From the NCBI RefSeq assembly GCF_050789285.1, contig NZ_JBOUVX010000004.1, positions 310,001 through 374,000 on the forward strand: a stretch of DNA of 64,000 nt, in the 5' to 3' direction. The position numbers and the translations under genes were made by a program. Numbering within the stretch: the stretch's first letter is position 1; the number at the start of each line of letters is the position of its first letter. Source of the stretch: CAVPWP01 sp050789285. Lineage in GTDB: Bacteria > Pseudomonadota > Alphaproteobacteria > Rhodobacterales > Rhodobacteraceae. The notes under the pieces were generated by a model. The model saw only the letters and a program-made list of their open reading frames with translations. It ran no database searches and was not told where the DNA came from. This document shows, in pieces, positions 42,609 to 52,135 of the stretch.

Positions 42609-43627
42609 AGATCCGGAACATGGAGGAGTTCGCCGCGATCAGCGGCATCTCGCGTCCGACGGTTTCCAAGTATTTCAACGACCCGAACAGCGTGCGCAAG
42701 TCGACCCGCGCCCGGATCGAGGAGGCGCTCAGGCAGTACGAGTACCGCCCCAACATCTACGCGATGAACCAAAACCGGAAGCTGACGAAGAACGTCGGCA
42801 TCGTCGTTCCCTACCTCGCCGATCCGTTCTTCGCCGAGATCGCGCGGCGCCTCGAGCAGCGCTGCATCGAGGCCGGGTTTTCTCCGATCCTGTTCAGCGC
42901 CTATGGCGAGCAGAAGTTCGAGAACGACATTCTGGACAACCTGCGCTCGCTGAAACCTGCGGGCGTGTTGCTGGCGCCGCTTGGGCGCTCGTCGGATCGC
43001 GCGGCGATCGAGAGGTTCTGCCGCGATGTGCCGACGGTGCTGTTCGACAGCAATATCGAGGGGCTTGGCGAAGCATTTGTCGGATCGGACAATTTCAGCT
43101 TCGTCTCGCAGACGGTCGAATACCTGACTCGAACCGGCGAACCGCCGTCGTTTTTCGAGATGCGCACCCCCGCGAACCCGAATGCCAACAAGCGCCGCAG
43201 GGCCTATGTCCAGATGATGGAGCGGCTCGGCCTCAAGCCGCACGTGATCCAGGTCGAAGGCGAAGGCTGGGCCTTCGAAGAGATCGGCCGGCGGGGCGCC
43301 CTGAAGATGCTGGAAGAGCGCGCGCTTCCGACGAACGCCGTTCTTTGCAGCAACGACCGCCTTGCCATCGGCCTTCTAGCGGCGTGCTACGAACGGGGCA
43401 TCCGGGTCGGGCGCGACCCGGACTGCTCGCTTCGCGTCGCGTCGAACGACGACCACCCGTTTTCGCGCTTCACCTGCCCGTCGCTGACGACGGCGGCACA
43501 TGACTATGATTCGGTCACCAGCCGAAGCGTCGAGACGCTGTTCGAGCTGGTCGAAAGCGGTGGCCGGTTCGAGAGCCGGACAGAAACCCTTTTCCCTGCG
43601 AGGCTTATCCTTCGGGCCTCTGCATGA
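42596..43627 (+). CDS. LacI family transcriptional regulator of the polyol operon
   Basis: A 343-residue LacI/GalR protein. The DNA-binding head is MEEFAAISGISRPTVSKYFN followed by the hinge helix region VRKSTRARIEEALRQYEYRPN. The ligand domain starts at KNVGIVVPYLADPFFAEIARRLE and ends with FPARLILRAS. TTG 42596 is taken as start because GGAGA lies about eight bases upstream and there is no ATG before the head except residue 9. It is encoded 94 bases before the polyol ABC operon on the same strand and very likely controls it in response to sorbitol, mannitol or a related polyol. Confidence 0.92.
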   Translation: MSETKIRNMEEFAAISGISRPTVSKYFNDPNSVRKSTRARIEEALRQYEYRPNIYAMNQNRKLTKNVGIVVPYLADPFFAEIARRLEQRCIEAGFSPILFSAYGEQKFENDILDNLRSLKPAGVLLAPLGRSSDRAAIERFCRDVPTVLFDSNIEGLGEAFVGSDNFSFVSQTVEYLTRTGEPPSFFEMRTPANPNANKRRRAYVQMMERLGLKPHVIQVEGEGWAFEEIGRRGALKMLEERALPTNAVLCSNDRLAIGLLAACYERGIRVGRDPDCSLRVASNDDHPFSRFTCPSLTTAAHDYDSVTSRSVETLFELVESGGRFESRTETLFPARLILRASA

Positions 43628-43658
43628 TTTTCAAAAATTAGCGCGCGTAAAGAATTAA

Positions 43659-43687
43659 TTGACGTCGCGGAAATTTTTCGACTACCA
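43659..43687 (+). promoter_or_regulatory. Candidate promoter of the polyol operon
   Basis: TTGACG (43659-43664), 17-base spacer, then CTACCA (43682-43687), 34 bases before the smoE ATG. The -35 is near consensus and the -10 is weak. The -35 overlaps AATTAATT (43653-43660), and TTA-N7-TAA lies at 43638-43650, both possible LacI-type operator positions. Confidence 0.45.
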
Positions 43688-43721
43688 TGCCCGGGTGACA
43701 TCCAGCACAGGGAGGACACGG

Positions 43722-45026
43722 ATGTACCTGAAGAACGCACTTCGTGCGGCGACGGCGCTATCGCTTGTCGTTGCGAGCGGCGCCTATGCCGAAAACATCA
43801 CGATCGCGACCGTGAACAACGGTGACATGATCCGGATGCAGGGCCTGACTGACGATTTCACGGCGAAGACCGGCCACACTGTCGAGTGGGTCACGCTGGA
43901 AGAGAACGTTCTTCGTCAGCGTGTGACCCAGGACATCTCGACCAAGGGCGGCCAGTTCGACATCATGACGATCGGCATGTACGAGACGCCGATCTGGGCC
44001 AAGAACGACTGGCTGGTCGCGCTTGACGACCTGCCCGAGTCCTACGACGTCAACGACATCCTGCCGGCGATGCGTGCCGGTCTCAGCCTGGACGGCACGC
44101 TTTATGCCGCGCCGTTCTACGGCGAATCCTCGATGATCATGTATCGCACCGACCTCATGGAACAGGCCGGTCTCAGCATGCCCGACGCGCCGACCTGGGA
44201 GTTCATTCGCCAGGCGGCCGAGGCGATGACCGACAAGGACAACGAGATCTACGGCATCTGCCTGCGCGGCAAGGCGGGATGGGGCGAGAACATGGCCTTC
44301 ATCACGACGGTCGCCAACTCGTTCGGCGCCCGCTGGTTCGACGAGGACTGGACGCCGCAGCTCGACAGCGCCGAGTGGAAGGAGGCGGTCTCGTTCTACA
44401 ACGACCTTCTTCAGAACTACGGACCGCCGGGCGCCTCGACCAACGGTTTCAACGAGAACCTCGCGCTGTTCCAGCAGGGCAAGTGCGGCATGTGGATCGA
44501 CGCCACGGTGGCGGCGTCCTTCGTGACGAACCCCAACGACTCGATGGTGGCCGACAAGGTCGGCTTCGCGCTGGCGCCGAACAAGGACGGCGTCGACAAG
44601 CGGGCCAACTGGCTTTGGGCCTGGGCGCTCGCCATTCCGGCCGGCACGCAGAAGGAAGGTGCCGCGAAGGAGTTCATCGAGTGGGCGACGTCCAAGGAGT
44701 ACCTCGCGCTCGTCGCAGAGAAAGAGGGCTGGGCCAACGTGCCCCCGGGCAGCCGGACCTCGCTCTACGAGAACCCCGAGTACCAGAAGGTACCCTTCGC
44801 CAAGATGACGCTCGACTCCATCAATGCGGCCGATCCGAACAATCCGTCGGTGCAGCCGGTGCCCTATGTCGGCATCCAGTTCGTCGCGATCCCCGAGTGG
44901 GCCGGCATCGGCACGAGCGCCGGGCAGGAGTTCTCGGCCATGGTCGCGGGCCAGCAGACGCCGGATGAGGCGCTTGCCAAGGCACAGGCGCTTGTCGCCG
45001 AAGAGATGGAAGCCGCAGGGTACTGA
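43722..45026 (+). CDS. smoE: Polyol (sorbitol/mannitol-type) ABC transporter substrate-binding protein
   Basis: A 434-residue periplasmic binding protein of the family-1 extracellular type, with signal peptide (residues 1-23, ALSLVVASGAYAE). Features are ITIATVNNGDMIRMQGLTDDF, FDIMTIGMYETPIWAKN, YAAPFYGESSMIMYRTDLM and GKCGMWIDATVAA, as in SmoE-like polyol binders. GGGAGGACACGG precedes ATG 43722. It is the first gene of the operon and is followed by a strong hairpin that may let it be made in excess over the permeases. Confidence 0.92.
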   Translation: MYLKNALRAATALSLVVASGAYAENITIATVNNGDMIRMQGLTDDFTAKTGHTVEWVTLEENVLRQRVTQDISTKGGQFDIMTIGMYETPIWAKNDWLVALDDLPESYDVNDILPAMRAGLSLDGTLYAAPFYGESSMIMYRTDLMEQAGLSMPDAPTWEFIRQAAEAMTDKDNEIYGICLRGKAGWGENMAFITTVANSFGARWFDEDWTPQLDSAEWKEAVSFYNDLLQNYGPPGASTNGFNENLALFQQGKCGMWIDATVAASFVTNPNDSMVADKVGFALAPNKDGVDKRANWLWAWALAIPAGTQKEGAAKEFIEWATSKEYLALVAEKEGWANVPPGSRTSLYENPEYQKVPFAKMTLDSINAADPNNPSVQPVPYVGIQFVAIPEWAGIGTSAGQEFSAMVAGQQTPDEALAKAQALVAEEMEAAGY

Positions 45027-45038
45027 GGCATCCTCGCG

Positions 45039-45066
45039 TCCGGAGGGCGGCAGTCCGCCCTCCGGA
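45039..45066 (+). promoter_or_regulatory. Intercistronic hairpin between smoE and smoF
   Basis: Perfect 12-bp stem TCCGGAGGGCGG/CCGCCCTCCGGA with a CAGT loop and no T run. Placed just after the binding-protein stop, it most likely stabilises the upstream mRNA end or causes partial termination, as in other binding-protein operons. Confidence 0.7.
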
Positions 45067-45117
45067 ACCATTCCCCCGACCCTTTCAGGCAACGCCTGAC
45101 GACCGAGGAGACGTGTA

Positions 45118-45984
45118 ATGGCGACCCGGCACTCACGCGCTGCCGCGCGTCTGATGATGGCACCGGCGGTGATCCTGCTTCTTGGCTGGATGCTTGTACC
45201 GCTGTCGATGACGCTCTGGTTCTCGACCCGGAATTTCCTGCCGCTGCGCGGCGGCGACCAGGGGTTCGCGGGCTTCGACAACTACATCCGCTTCGTGACG
45301 TCGAGCGCCTTCTGGCCCAGCATCTATGCGACCGTAGTCATCGTCGCGGGCGTTCTTGCGATCACGGTGACGCTGGGGGTCCTTCTTGCGATCCTTCTCG
45401 ACCAGCCGATGTGGGGCCAGGGGATCGTCCGGATCCTCGTGATCGCGCCCTTCTTCGTGATGCCGACCGTCTCGGCCCTGGTCTGGAAGAACATGTTCAT
45501 GGATCCCGTGAACGGCGTCTTCGCCAACCTGTGGAAATTCTTCGGCGCCCAGCCCATCGAATGGCTGAGCGACGTGTCTCTCTTCTCGATCATCCTGATC
45601 GTGTCCTGGCAGTGGCTGCCCTTCGCGACGCTCATCCTGCTGACCGCGATCCAATCGCTTGACGGCGAACAGCTCGAAGCCGCCGAGATGGACGGAGCGC
45701 CGCCGCTCAAGCGCTTCGTCTACATCATCTTGCCGCACCTCAGCCGCGCCATCACGATCGTCATCCTGATCCAGACGATCTTCCTTCTGTCGATCTTTGC
45801 CGAGATCTTCGTGACGACCCAGGGCTCGTTCGGGACACGGACGCTCACCTACCTGATCTTCCAGCGCGTTCTCGAAAGCCAGAACGTCGGCCTTGGATCG
45901 GCGGGCGGGGTCTACGCGATCATCCTGGCCAATATCGTTGCGCTCTTTCTGATGCGCATCGTCGGCAAGAACCTGGACGCGTGA
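45118..45984 (+). CDS. smoF: Polyol ABC transporter permease (MalF-like)
   Basis: A 288-residue inner-membrane protein with six predicted helices. The coupling loop EAAxxDGAxxxxxFxxIxLP is seen as EAAEMDGAPPLKRFVYIILP near residue 187. The N-terminus has a basic patch before helix 1 (APAVILLLGWMLVPLSMTL). CGAGGAGACGTGTA precedes ATG 45118. It pairs with the next gene to form the transport channel for the polyol system. Confidence 0.95.
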   Translation: MATRHSRAAARLMMAPAVILLLGWMLVPLSMTLWFSTRNFLPLRGGDQGFAGFDNYIRFVTSSAFWPSIYATVVIVAGVLAITVTLGVLLAILLDQPMWGQGIVRILVIAPFFVMPTVSALVWKNMFMDPVNGVFANLWKFFGAQPIEWLSDVSLFSIILIVSWQWLPFATLILLTAIQSLDGEQLEAAEMDGAPPLKRFVYIILPHLSRAITIVILIQTIFLLSIFAEIFVTTQGSFGTRTLTYLIFQRVLESQNVGLGSAGGVYAIILANIVALFLMRIVGKNLDA

Positions 45985-45998
45985 GGAGGTAGACGCAC

Positions 45999-46829
45999 AT
46001 GGCCCGCGCCGTCACAGCCCGCCGCAAGACGATCAACACCGCACTGGCCTGGACCGTCGGCCTGCTGATCTTCTTCCCGATCCTCTGGACGATCCTGACA
46101 AGCTTCAAGACCGAGGCCGAGGCCATCGCCTCGCCACCGAGTTTCTTGTTCTTCGACTGGACGCTCGAGAACTACAGCGTCGTCCAGGAACGCTCGGACT
46201 ACTTCCGGCACTTCATGAACTCGGTGATCATCGCCGGCGGCTCGACGCTTCTGGGGGTTCTCATCGCGGTTCCGGCCGCCTGGTCCATGGCCTTCGTGCC
46301 CTCGCGGCGAACCAAGGACATCCTGCTCTGGATGCTGTCCACGAAGATGCTGCCGGCGGTCGGGGTCCTGTACCCGATCTACCTGATCTTCATTCAGCTG
46401 GGACTTCTCGATACCCGCACCGGCCTCGTCATCGTCATCATGCTGATCAACCTGCCGATCATCGTCTGGATGCTGTTCACCTACTTCAAGGAGATCCCCG
46501 GCGAGATCCTCGAGGCGGCGCGCATGGACGGGGCGTCGCTGCGGGAGGAGATCCTGTACGTGCTGACGCCGATGGCCGTGCCCGGCATCGCCTCGACGAT
46601 CCTGCTGAACTTCATTCTGGCCTGGAACGAGGCGTTCTGGACGTTGAACCTGACCGCCGCCGGGGCCGCACCGCTGACCGCCTTCATCGCCAGCTACTCA
46701 AGCCCCGAGGGCCTGTTCTACGCCAAGCTGTCGGCGGCATCGACCATGGCGATCGCGCCCATCCTGATCCTGGGATGGTTCAGCCAGAAGCAACTTGTCC
46801 GCGGCCTGACCTTCGGCGCCGTGAAGTAG
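45999..46829 (+). CDS. smoG: Polyol ABC transporter permease (MalG-like)
   Basis: A 276-residue inner-membrane protein with six helices and the coupling loop EAARMDGASLREEILYVLTP near residue 170. The first helix is ALAWTVGLLIFFPILWTILTSF, followed by the MalG-type FKTEAEAI segment. It begins 15 bases after smoF with GAGGAGGTAG as ribosome-binding site. Partner of SmoF. Confidence 0.95.
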   Translation: MARAVTARRKTINTALAWTVGLLIFFPILWTILTSFKTEAEAIASPPSFLFFDWTLENYSVVQERSDYFRHFMNSVIIAGGSTLLGVLIAVPAAWSMAFVPSRRTKDILLWMLSTKMLPAVGVLYPIYLIFIQLGLLDTRTGLVIVIMLINLPIIVWMLFTYFKEIPGEILEAARMDGASLREEILYVLTPMAVPGIASTILLNFILAWNEAFWTLNLTAAGAAPLTAFIASYSSPEGLFYAKLSAASTMAIAPILILGWFSQKQLVRGLTFGAVK

Positions 46830-46839
46830 GGGGAAGGAC

Positions 46840-47844
46840 ATGGGACGCATCGTACTCGACAAGGTAATGAAGAATTTCGGCGAGGTGACCGTGATCCCGC
46901 CGCTCGACCTCGAGATCGAGGATGGCGAGTTCGTGGTCTTCGTGGGCCCGTCAGGCTGCGGGAAATCGACCCTCCTGCGCCTGATTGCGGGGCTCGAAGA
47001 TGTGTCGGGCGGCAAGATCCGGATCGACGGGGAAGACGCGACGATGGTTCCGCCCGCCAAGCGGAGGCTCGCCATGGTCTTCCAGTCCTACGCGCTTTAC
47101 CCGCACATGTCGGTCCGAAAGAACATCGCCTTTCCTCTTCGGATGGCGAAGCTTCCGCAAGAGGAAATCGACAAACGGGTAAAGAACGCGGCCGCCGTCC
47201 TGAACCTGACCGACTATCTTGAACGCCGTCCCGGCCAGCTTTCGGGCGGCCAGCGCCAGCGCGTGGCCATTGGCCGCGCGATCGTGCGGGAACCGGCGGC
47301 GTTCCTATTCGACGAGCCGCTTTCGAACCTCGATGCCGCGCTGCGTGTCGGCATGCGGCTTGAAATCAGCGAGCTTCACAAAAGGCTCCAAACCACGATG
47401 ATCTACGTGACCCACGACCAGGTCGAAGCGATGACAATGGCCGACAAGATCGTGGTTCTGCGCGCGGGCAACATCGAACAGGTCGGCAGCCCTCTCGAAC
47501 TCTACCGCGAACCACGAAACCTGTTCGTGGCGGGCTTCATCGGATCTCCGCGCATGAACTTCATCGAAGGCGCCGAGGCGCAGAAGCTTGGCGCGCACAC
47601 GATCGGCATTCGTCCCGAGCACATCGACGTCGTCTCGGATGGAGGGCGTTGGGAAGGTCGCGTGGGTGTCGCGGAACACCTGGGTTCGGACACCTTCTTT
47701 CACATCCACGACACCGGCCTCGGGGGCGTCCTGACCGTCCGGGCTTCGGGCGAGGTCGATTTCCGCCACGGCGACCGCATCCGGCTCAGCCCGCGCGAGG
47801 ACCAGTTCCACCGGTTCGACCAGAAGGGGCTGCGGATCGCATGA
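46840..47844 (+). CDS. smoK: Polyol ABC transporter ATPase (MalK/UgpC-like)
   Basis: A 334-residue ATPase. Walker A is GPSGCGKST, the Q-loop is FQSYALYPHMSV, the signature is LSGGQRQRVAIGRAI and Walker B is FLFDEPLSNLD; the switch His lies in YVTHDQVEAMT. The C-terminal regulatory TOBE domain covers about residues 235-330 (TIGIRPEHIDVV). Start is 11 bases after smoG. Its stop overlaps the dehydrogenase start as ATGA. Confidence 0.96.
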   Translation: MGRIVLDKVMKNFGEVTVIPPLDLEIEDGEFVVFVGPSGCGKSTLLRLIAGLEDVSGGKIRIDGEDATMVPPAKRRLAMVFQSYALYPHMSVRKNIAFPLRMAKLPQEEIDKRVKNAAAVLNLTDYLERRPGQLSGGQRQRVAIGRAIVREPAAFLFDEPLSNLDAALRVGMRLEISELHKRLQTTMIYVTHDQVEAMTMADKIVVLRAGNIEQVGSPLELYREPRNLFVAGFIGSPRMNFIEGAEAQKLGAHTIGIRPEHIDVVSDGGRWEGRVGVAEHLGSDTFFHIHDTGLGGVLTVRASGEVDFRHGDRIRLSPREDQFHRFDQKGLRIA

Positions 47845-48614
47845 AGCGGCTCGACGGAAAGACGGCCCTCATCACGGGCGCCGCACGCGGGATCGGGCTT
47901 GCCTTCGCCGAGGCGTACCTCCGCGAGGGTGCGCGCGTCGCCATCGCCGACATCGACATCGTCCGGGCGCGCGCGTCCGCCAAAGAACTTGGGCCCGATG
48001 CGGTCGCGGTCGAGATGGACGTGACCCGTCAGGACAGCATCGACCGCGCGGTGACCGAAACGGTATCGGCACTTGGCCGCATCGACATCCTGATCAACAA
48101 CGCCGCAATCTTCACCGCGGCCCCGATCGTCGAGATCACGCGCCAGGACTATCAACGCGTCTTCGACATCAATGTGGCCGGCACGCTCTTCACGCTGCAG
48201 GCGGTCGCGCGCCACATGATCGAGCGCGGCATCCGTGGCCGGATCATCAACATGGCAAGCCAGGCCGGTCGGCGGGGCGAACCGCTGGTGGCCGTCTATT
48301 GCGCCACGAAGGCGGCGGTCATCAGTCTTACGCAGTCGGCTGCGCTGAACCTGATCCCGCATGGGATCAACGTGAACGCCATCGCGCCGGGCGTCGTGGA
48401 CGGCGAACACTGGGACGGGGTCGACGCCTTCTTCGCGAAATACGAAGGAAAGGCCCCCGGACAGAAGAAGAAGGAAGTGGGGTCCAGCGTTCCCTACGGC
48501 CGGATGGGCCGGGCCGAGGACCTTACCGGGATGGCGGTCTTCCTTGCCAGCGCCGAGGCCGAGTACATCGTGGCCCAGTGTTACAACGTGGACGGCGGCC
48601 AATGGATGAGCTGA
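47841..48614 (+). CDS. smoS: Sorbitol dehydrogenase-type SDR (SmoS-like)
   Basis: A 257-residue classical short-chain dehydrogenase. The cofactor motif is TGAARGIGLAFAEAY with the acidic ADIDI strand end favouring NAD; NNAAIF is the NNAG-type motif, the catalytic Ser lies in IINMASQAGRRG and YCATKAAVI holds the YxxxK pair. The C-terminus VAQCYNVDGGQWMS is close to bacterial polyol dehydrogenases. In this operon it should oxidise the imported polyol (glucitol to fructose in SmoS). Coupled by ATGA to smoK and overlapping mtlK by 13 bases. Confidence 0.93.
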   Translation: MKRLDGKTALITGAARGIGLAFAEAYLREGARVAIADIDIVRARASAKELGPDAVAVEMDVTRQDSIDRAVTETVSALGRIDILINNAAIFTAAPIVEITRQDYQRVFDINVAGTLFTLQAVARHMIERGIRGRIINMASQAGRRGEPLVAVYCATKAAVISLTQSAALNLIPHGINVNAIAPGVVDGEHWDGVDAFFAKYEGKAPGQKKKEVGSSVPYGRMGRAEDLTGMAVFLASAEAEYIVAQCYNVDGGQWMS

Positions 48615-50095
48615 GCGCCACACAGCCCGTCCCGCTGCGGAACGCCACCCTTTCCGATCTGCCGGAGGCGATCCTCCGCCCCCGCTATGACCGCGCGCGG
48701 CTTACCCCCGGCATCGTCCACATCGGGCTTGGAAATTTTCACCGTGCGCATCAGGCGTGGTACCTTCACCGCCTCATGCAGGAGGGGCATGCGCAGGACT
48801 GGGCGATCCTTGGCGCCGGCGTGCGCCCACAGGACGGCGCGACGCGAGAGAAGCTTCTTGCGCAGGATTGCCTGACCACGCTGATCGAGCTTGACCCCGA
48901 CGGAACGGCGGCCGAGGTGACTGGCGCAATGATCGGCTTCCTTCCGATCGAGGACGGCAACGGTTCGCTGATCGCCGCCATGGCCGACCCGCGCATCCGC
49001 ATCGTCTCTCTTACGGTCACCGAAGGCGGCTATTTCCTTGACCCCGTGACCGGGGGCTTCGACGCGACCCACCCCGATATCCGCCACGATGCCGAGCACC
49101 CGTCTGCGCCCCGTACCGCCTTCGGTGCGATGATCGCCGCGTTGCGACGCCGGCGCGACGAAGGTCACGGGCCCTTCACCGGCCAGTGCTGTGACAACCT
49201 GCAGGGCAACGGCGCGATCCTCAGGCAGACCGTCGTGTCGCTTGCCCGCCTGTCGGACCCGGACCTGGCCGCGTGGATCGACCGCCACTGCAGCTTCCCG
49301 AATTCCATGGTCGACTGCATCGTGCCCGCGACGGGCCCCGGCGAGATCGCGCTGGTCCGGCGCCTGGGCATCGACGACGCCGCCCCGGTGACGCACGAGA
49401 ACTTCCGGCAGTGGGTGATCGAGGATGACTTCTGTGCCGGCCGTCCCGACTGGGACCGGGTGGGCGCGACCTTTTCGGACCGCGTGCACGACTACGAGCG
49501 GATGAAGATCCGCATCCTGAACGGTGGTCATCAGGTCCTCGCCAACGCGGGTGAACTCCTGTCCTGCGGGACGATTGCCGATTGCATGGCCGATCCCGAC
49601 ATCCGCGCCTTCTTCCACAAGGTCCAGCAGGACGAGATCGTCCCGTACGTCGCGCCCGTCCCCGGCATGACCCCTGGCGCCTATGCCGAACTCATCGAAC
49701 GGCGATTCTCGAACCCGTCGATCCACGATACTGCACGACGCGTCGCCTTCGACGGCTCGTCCCGGCACACTGGCTTCATCCTTCCGATCCTTCGGGATGC
49801 GCTCGCTGCCGGGGGCCAGGTCGAAGGACTGGCCCTGACCGAGGCCCTTTGGTCCCGGATGTGCGCGGGCCTTCGCGAGGACGGCACGACGATCGCGCCG
49901 AACGACCCGAGCTGGGAGTCCCTTCAAGCCGCGGCGCGCAAGGCACGGACACGGCCCCGCGCCTGGCTTGAACAAGGCCACATCTACGGTGATCTTGCGC
50001 AGGACACGAGGTTCGCTGAGGCCTTCGAGGGTTGCCTGTCGCACATCTGGGCGTCGGGCACCCGGGCGACGCTGAGGGCTTTCGCGAAGCGATAG
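48602..50095 (+). CDS. mtlK: Mannitol 2-dehydrogenase (MtlK-like)
   Basis: A 497-residue polyol-specific long-chain dehydrogenase that oxidises D-mannitol to D-fructose with NAD. The N-terminal Rossmann motif is IVHIGLGNFHRAHQAWYL; the active-site set K-N-H is seen in MKIRILNGGHQVLA, where Lys, Asn (+5) and His (+8) have the family spacing. TVTEGGYFLD and NFRQWVIEDDF are further signatures. ATG 48602 lies inside the smoS 3' end. It closes the polyol operon; no fructokinase gene is in view. Confidence 0.95.
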   Translation: MDELSATQPVPLRNATLSDLPEAILRPRYDRARLTPGIVHIGLGNFHRAHQAWYLHRLMQEGHAQDWAILGAGVRPQDGATREKLLAQDCLTTLIELDPDGTAAEVTGAMIGFLPIEDGNGSLIAAMADPRIRIVSLTVTEGGYFLDPVTGGFDATHPDIRHDAEHPSAPRTAFGAMIAALRRRRDEGHGPFTGQCCDNLQGNGAILRQTVVSLARLSDPDLAAWIDRHCSFPNSMVDCIVPATGPGEIALVRRLGIDDAAPVTHENFRQWVIEDDFCAGRPDWDRVGATFSDRVHDYERMKIRILNGGHQVLANAGELLSCGTIADCMADPDIRAFFHKVQQDEIVPYVAPVPGMTPGAYAELIERRFSNPSIHDTARRVAFDGSSRHTGFILPILRDALAAGGQVEGLALTEALWSRMCAGLREDGTTIAPNDPSWESLQAAARKARTRPRAWLEQGHIYGDLAQDTRFAEAFEGCLSHIWASGTRATLRAFAKR

Positions 50096-50389
50096 CCCGG
50101 CCGCGCCCGCGCGAGTTCGTCGCACGCAGCGCCCCACCCGTGATTGCGCCGGGGTGTGACCCGATCGACCGGCCGTGGAAACATGCGCAATCGCGGACCG
50201 AAAGCGTCAGGACCGCGCCTTGCGCCGTCTTTGTCGGGCGGCACGGTCCTTGCGTGGGAGATAGGGCCGCGTGCGCGCATCACTGGACACGCGGCGGGCC
50301 TGCCCGGACAATGGCATCTCGGGGCTGCCCCGGGGCTGACCCGACACGGCAGACCGGATGGGTGCCGCGCGACGCAAGGGACCGACGTG

Positions 50390-51772
50390 ATGGATGGCGA
50401 AGACCAGACAATTGTCGAGCAGGAGATCGAGGAATTCGCCGATCTGGCCGGGGCGCAGCTTCGGCGCATCTACGACTGGCTCGACGCCAATCTGCTCACC
50501 CTCGAGTCCCTCTATCAGCTGGCGGCAATCGGCGTCACCTTCACACTTGCCTGGCTTCTTCACAGCCGATTCAAGCGCCTCCTCGAAGACACGAGCCGCG
50601 AACGTAAGCTGGGGCCAGCGGTGCAGCGCCTTGTCCGTACCGTTGCCGCGATCTCGCTGCCGGTCGTGTGGGTTCTCTTTCTTGGCGTCACGATCAACGT
50701 CTTCGAAGCAATCGGCTGGCCGATCCAGTTCCTGAGGCTGGTTTCAAGTCTGCTGCTGGCCTTCATCGCGATCAACATCGTTTCGATCTTCATCCCCTCG
50801 GCATACTGGAGCAAGGTGTTCTCGTGGGTCGCCTGGATCGTGGCGGCGCTCAACGCTGTCGGGCTTCTGGATGTCGTGATCGAATGGCTTCGGGCCACCG
50901 GGGTCACGATCGGGGCCGTCAACATAACGGCGTGGAGCATTGCAAAGGCGCTGATGCTGGCGGCCGTCCTTGTCTGGGCGGCAAATGCCTTGGCCGCCGC
51001 TTTCGAACGGCGGCTGCAGAAGTCCCGAAAGATGAGCGTGGCCCTCAGACTTCTGGTGGTCAGACTTCTGCGTCTGGTCCTGCTGTTTCTGGCCGTGATC
51101 ATCGCCTTGTCGGCGGTCGGCATCGACCTGACCGCATTTGCCATCTTCTCGGGCGCGGTCGGCGTCGGCGTCGGTCTTGGCCTGCGACGGACCGTAGAGA
51201 ACCTGATCGCAAGCTATACCCTTCTGGCCGATGAATCGATCAAGCCGGGCGATGTCATCGAGGTGGAGACCGTGAGTGGTCCGACCTACGGGCAGGTCCG
51301 CAAGATGACCACGCGCTATGTGTCGGTGCTGACGCGGGACGGGACCGAGACGCTTATTCCCAACGAAGTCCTGATGGCCAATCCGCTTACGAATTGGTCC
51401 CATTCGGACAAGCCGATCCGCCGGCGGATCCCCTTCGGGATCTCCTACGAGGCGGATGTGGAACTGGCGCGCAGGCTAAGCGTCGAAGCCTCGCTGGATG
51501 TTCCACGCGTCTTGAAGGATCCGCCGCCGCGATGCCTGATGCGCGGCTTCGGAGACAGCTCGATCGACCTGGAGTTGCGGTTCTGGATCGATGATCCCGA
51601 GGAGGGCGTCGCCAATGTGGCAAGCGATGTCCTGCTCGGGATGTGGCGCAGGTTCCAGGAACACGGCATCGAGATTCCCTATCCGCAACACGACCTGCAC
51701 CTGCGGAGCGCCGTGGTTCTGCCAACGCCCGGCGGAAAAGGGATCGCCCCGGATGAAGGGGGCACTGAATGA
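50390..51772 (+). CDS. MscS family mechanosensitive channel
   Basis: A 460-residue protein with about six helices in residues 40-280 and the MscS domain after them: the pore-lining FAIFSGAVGVGVGLGLRRTVENLIASYTLL region near residue 255 has the Gly/Ala packing pattern, followed by beta-domain motifs IKPGDVIEV and GTETLIPNEVLM. ATG 50390 (GTG at 50387 is also possible) is chosen from AAGGGACCGACGTG upstream; the open frame before it (from 50144) has no membrane segment. Role: release of solutes under hypo-osmotic stress. Confidence 0.92.
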   Translation: MDGEDQTIVEQEIEEFADLAGAQLRRIYDWLDANLLTLESLYQLAAIGVTFTLAWLLHSRFKRLLEDTSRERKLGPAVQRLVRTVAAISLPVVWVLFLGVTINVFEAIGWPIQFLRLVSSLLLAFIAINIVSIFIPSAYWSKVFSWVAWIVAALNAVGLLDVVIEWLRATGVTIGAVNITAWSIAKALMLAAVLVWAANALAAAFERRLQKSRKMSVALRLLVVRLLRLVLLFLAVIIALSAVGIDLTAFAIFSGAVGVGVGLGLRRTVENLIASYTLLADESIKPGDVIEVETVSGPTYGQVRKMTTRYVSVLTRDGTETLIPNEVLMANPLTNWSHSDKPIRRRIPFGISYEADVELARRLSVEASLDVPRVLKDPPPRCLMRGFGDSSIDLELRFWIDDPEEGVANVASDVLLGMWRRFQEHGIEIPYPQHDLHLRSAVVLPTPGGKGIAPDEGGTE

Positions 51773-52135
51773 TGCCTCCGACCCTTGCTTGCGACCTGCG
51801 GGAAGCGCCTCGACGCACCGCAGATCGTCCGCATGACCGTTGCCCCGATACCCGCCGTGGGGGCGACTTCTTCCGGCGAAAAGGGAAGCGTCGGATGACC
51901 CGCGCGCAGTTCTTCCCGAAGTGGCGTGTGTCCCAAGAGACCGGCCTTGAGCAGACCCAGGCCTGAGTGGCTTGCGACCGCCACCGGTGCCGATCTTCCA
52001 TGGCTGTCCGAGATCGGGAACCGGCCCAAGCCGGCGGCCGTTCTGGACCACGACCATGCCACCTGATCTGATGGGTCGGAGCCGCCGTCCCGAGGCATGG
52101 ACCGACGACCGACGCCTCACGCAAAGGAGGGGAAC
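51773..52135. other. 363-base intergenic region between the MscS and MgtE genes
   Basis: No gene is supported. A 65-codon plus-strand frame (51769-51966) overlaps the mscS stop as ATGA but has no recognisable product, and minus-strand frames look like shadows. I do not see an M-box type magnesium riboswitch. A strong ribosome-binding site (AAAGGAGGGG) lies at the right end for mgtE. Confidence 0.5.

Noticed and set aside
51769..51966. A 65-codon plus-strand frame starting in an ATGA overlap with the MscS gene
   Set aside because: The overlap is suggestive but the product is Arg-rich without motif and no ribosome-binding site is evident; probably chance.
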